A DNA stretch of 64,000 bases from Planctomycetota bacterium (GTDB lineage Bacteria > Planctomycetota > B15-G4): assembly GCA_021604805.1 (NCBI GenBank), contig BQJR01000003.1:434001-498000 (forward strand). The letters run 5' to 3'. Under the pieces are notes generated by a model. It saw only the letters and a program-made list of their open reading frames with translations, ran no database searches and was not told where the DNA came from. The translations under genes were made by a program, and so were the position numbers. Positions 63,467 through 64,000 of this stretch are shown here, piece by piece. Position 1 is the stretch's first letter, and every line of letters starts with the position of its first letter.

Positions 63467-64000
63467 TCAGGAAACGCCGGTGCGTTCCAAGCGCTTGCGA
63501 GCCGTCGGGTCCAGGATCTTCTTACGCAGCCGGATCGACTGCGGCGTGACCTCCACGAGCTCGTCTTCTTCGATGTACTCGAGCGCGTCTTCGAGGGAGA
63601 AGCTGCGCGGCGGCGCGACCTTGAGTGCTCGGTCGGTGCCCGAGGTGCGCATGTTCGTGAGCTTCTTCTCCTTGCACGGGTTCACGGTGATGTCTTGCGA
63701 CTTGCAGTGCTCGCCGACGATCTGCCCCGAGTAGACCTGGCTCGACGGCGTGACGAAGAAGTCGCCGCGATCCTGGAGCGCGTCGAGCGCATAGGCCGCC
63801 ACGCGACCGGTCTCCGAGCTGGTGATCACACCCAAGCTGCGACGCGGGATCGAGCCGCGCGTGGGTTCGTAGCCGCGCAGGATGTGGTGCATCACGGCCT
63901 CGCCACTGGTGAGCGTGAGCATGCGTGAGCGCAGGCCGATGAGGCCGCGTGCTGGGATCACGAAGCGCAGGCGCGTGGTGCTGCCCTGCGGGTCCATGTC
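63467..64000 (-). CDS. typA: TypA/BipA ribosome-associated GTPase, C-terminal part
   Basis: This is the last 177 residues or so of the translational GTPase TypA (BipA); the N-terminal GTPase domain lies beyond the window. Seen here are FVIPARGLIGLRSRMLTLTSGEAVMHHILRGYEP (end of the EF-G domain V-like part) and the TypA-specific C-terminal domain with SGQIVGEHCKSQDITVNPCKEKKLTNMR and LEYIEEDELVEVTPQSIRLRKKILD. These allow clear distinction from EF-G and LepA. TypA acts on ribosomes during assembly and under stress. Confidence 0.95.
   Translation of the reverse strand, partial: DMDPQGSTTRLRFVIPARGLIGLRSRMLTLTSGEAVMHHILRGYEPTRGSIPRRSLGVITSSETGRVAAYALDALQDRGDFFVTPSSQVYSGQIVGEHCKSQDITVNPCKEKKLTNMRTSGTDRALKVAPPRSFSLEDALEYIEEDELVEVTPQSIRLRKKILDPTARKRLERTGVS

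Overview
The window looks like chromosomal DNA of a high-GC Planctomycetota-like bacterium (or a close relative in that superphylum). The reasons are a Gram-negative envelope (lipoprotein-sorting Lol-type ABC genes, an LpxR-type lipid A deacylase, a secretin), a type II secretion/type IV pilus-like operon with several prepilins, very large secreted proteins with carboxypeptidase-regulatory-like repeats, and zinc-ribbon/TM proteins of the style common in that phylum. The assignment is an inference from gene content, not from a marker-gene comparison.

Two regions differ sharply. Positions 1 to about 20,380 are an accessory region. It holds many whole, nested, truncated and frameshifted insertion sequences of at least four kinds, three of them with rve/DDE integrase-type transposases (families A, B and C in the entries) plus an IS3-type orfA fragment. 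Twelve copies of one IS right end all point the same way. Between them lie a few cargo genes whose base composition is visibly lower in G+C than the rest: a two-gene unit made of a class I methyltransferase and a TIR/deoxyribosyltransferase-like plus Mrr-like nuclease fusion (4595-6231), an orphan 419-residue protein (7857-9116), a 1077-residue membrane-anchored repeat protein, and several secreted hypothetical proteins. A tRNA-Arg(CCG) gene whose 3' end faces this region marks its right border.

From 20.4 kb to the end the window is dense, GC-rich core genome. In order it holds tRNA-Arg; an LpxR-like protein; leuS; tRNA-Ala(GGC); two major prepilins around a PilW-like protein and a tiny prepilin-like ORF; ETF-ubiquinone oxidoreductase; a YwqK-like lipoprotein; the minus-strand operon lysS - Lol permease - lolD - sulfatase-like hydrolase; tig-clpP-clpX-rlmN; an ECF sigma/anti-sigma pair; accA; purL (with a fused PurS-like N-terminus)-purQ; an M20 deacylase; the ten-gene secretion/pilus operon on the minus strand (57,583 down to 47,948, with a STAS-domain gene inside it); a secreted HEAT-repeat protein; a secreted prenyltransferase-like-repeat protein; a radical SAM/SPASM enzyme; and the 3' part of typA.

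The best candidate for an undescribed system is the methyltransferase plus TIR-like/Mrr fusion pair at 4595-6231. Its two genes overlap by 4 nt, sit among mobile elements and differ in composition from the core. Second is an IS of about 1.5 kb (6272-7801) that carries a translationally coupled small passenger gene inside its inverted repeats.
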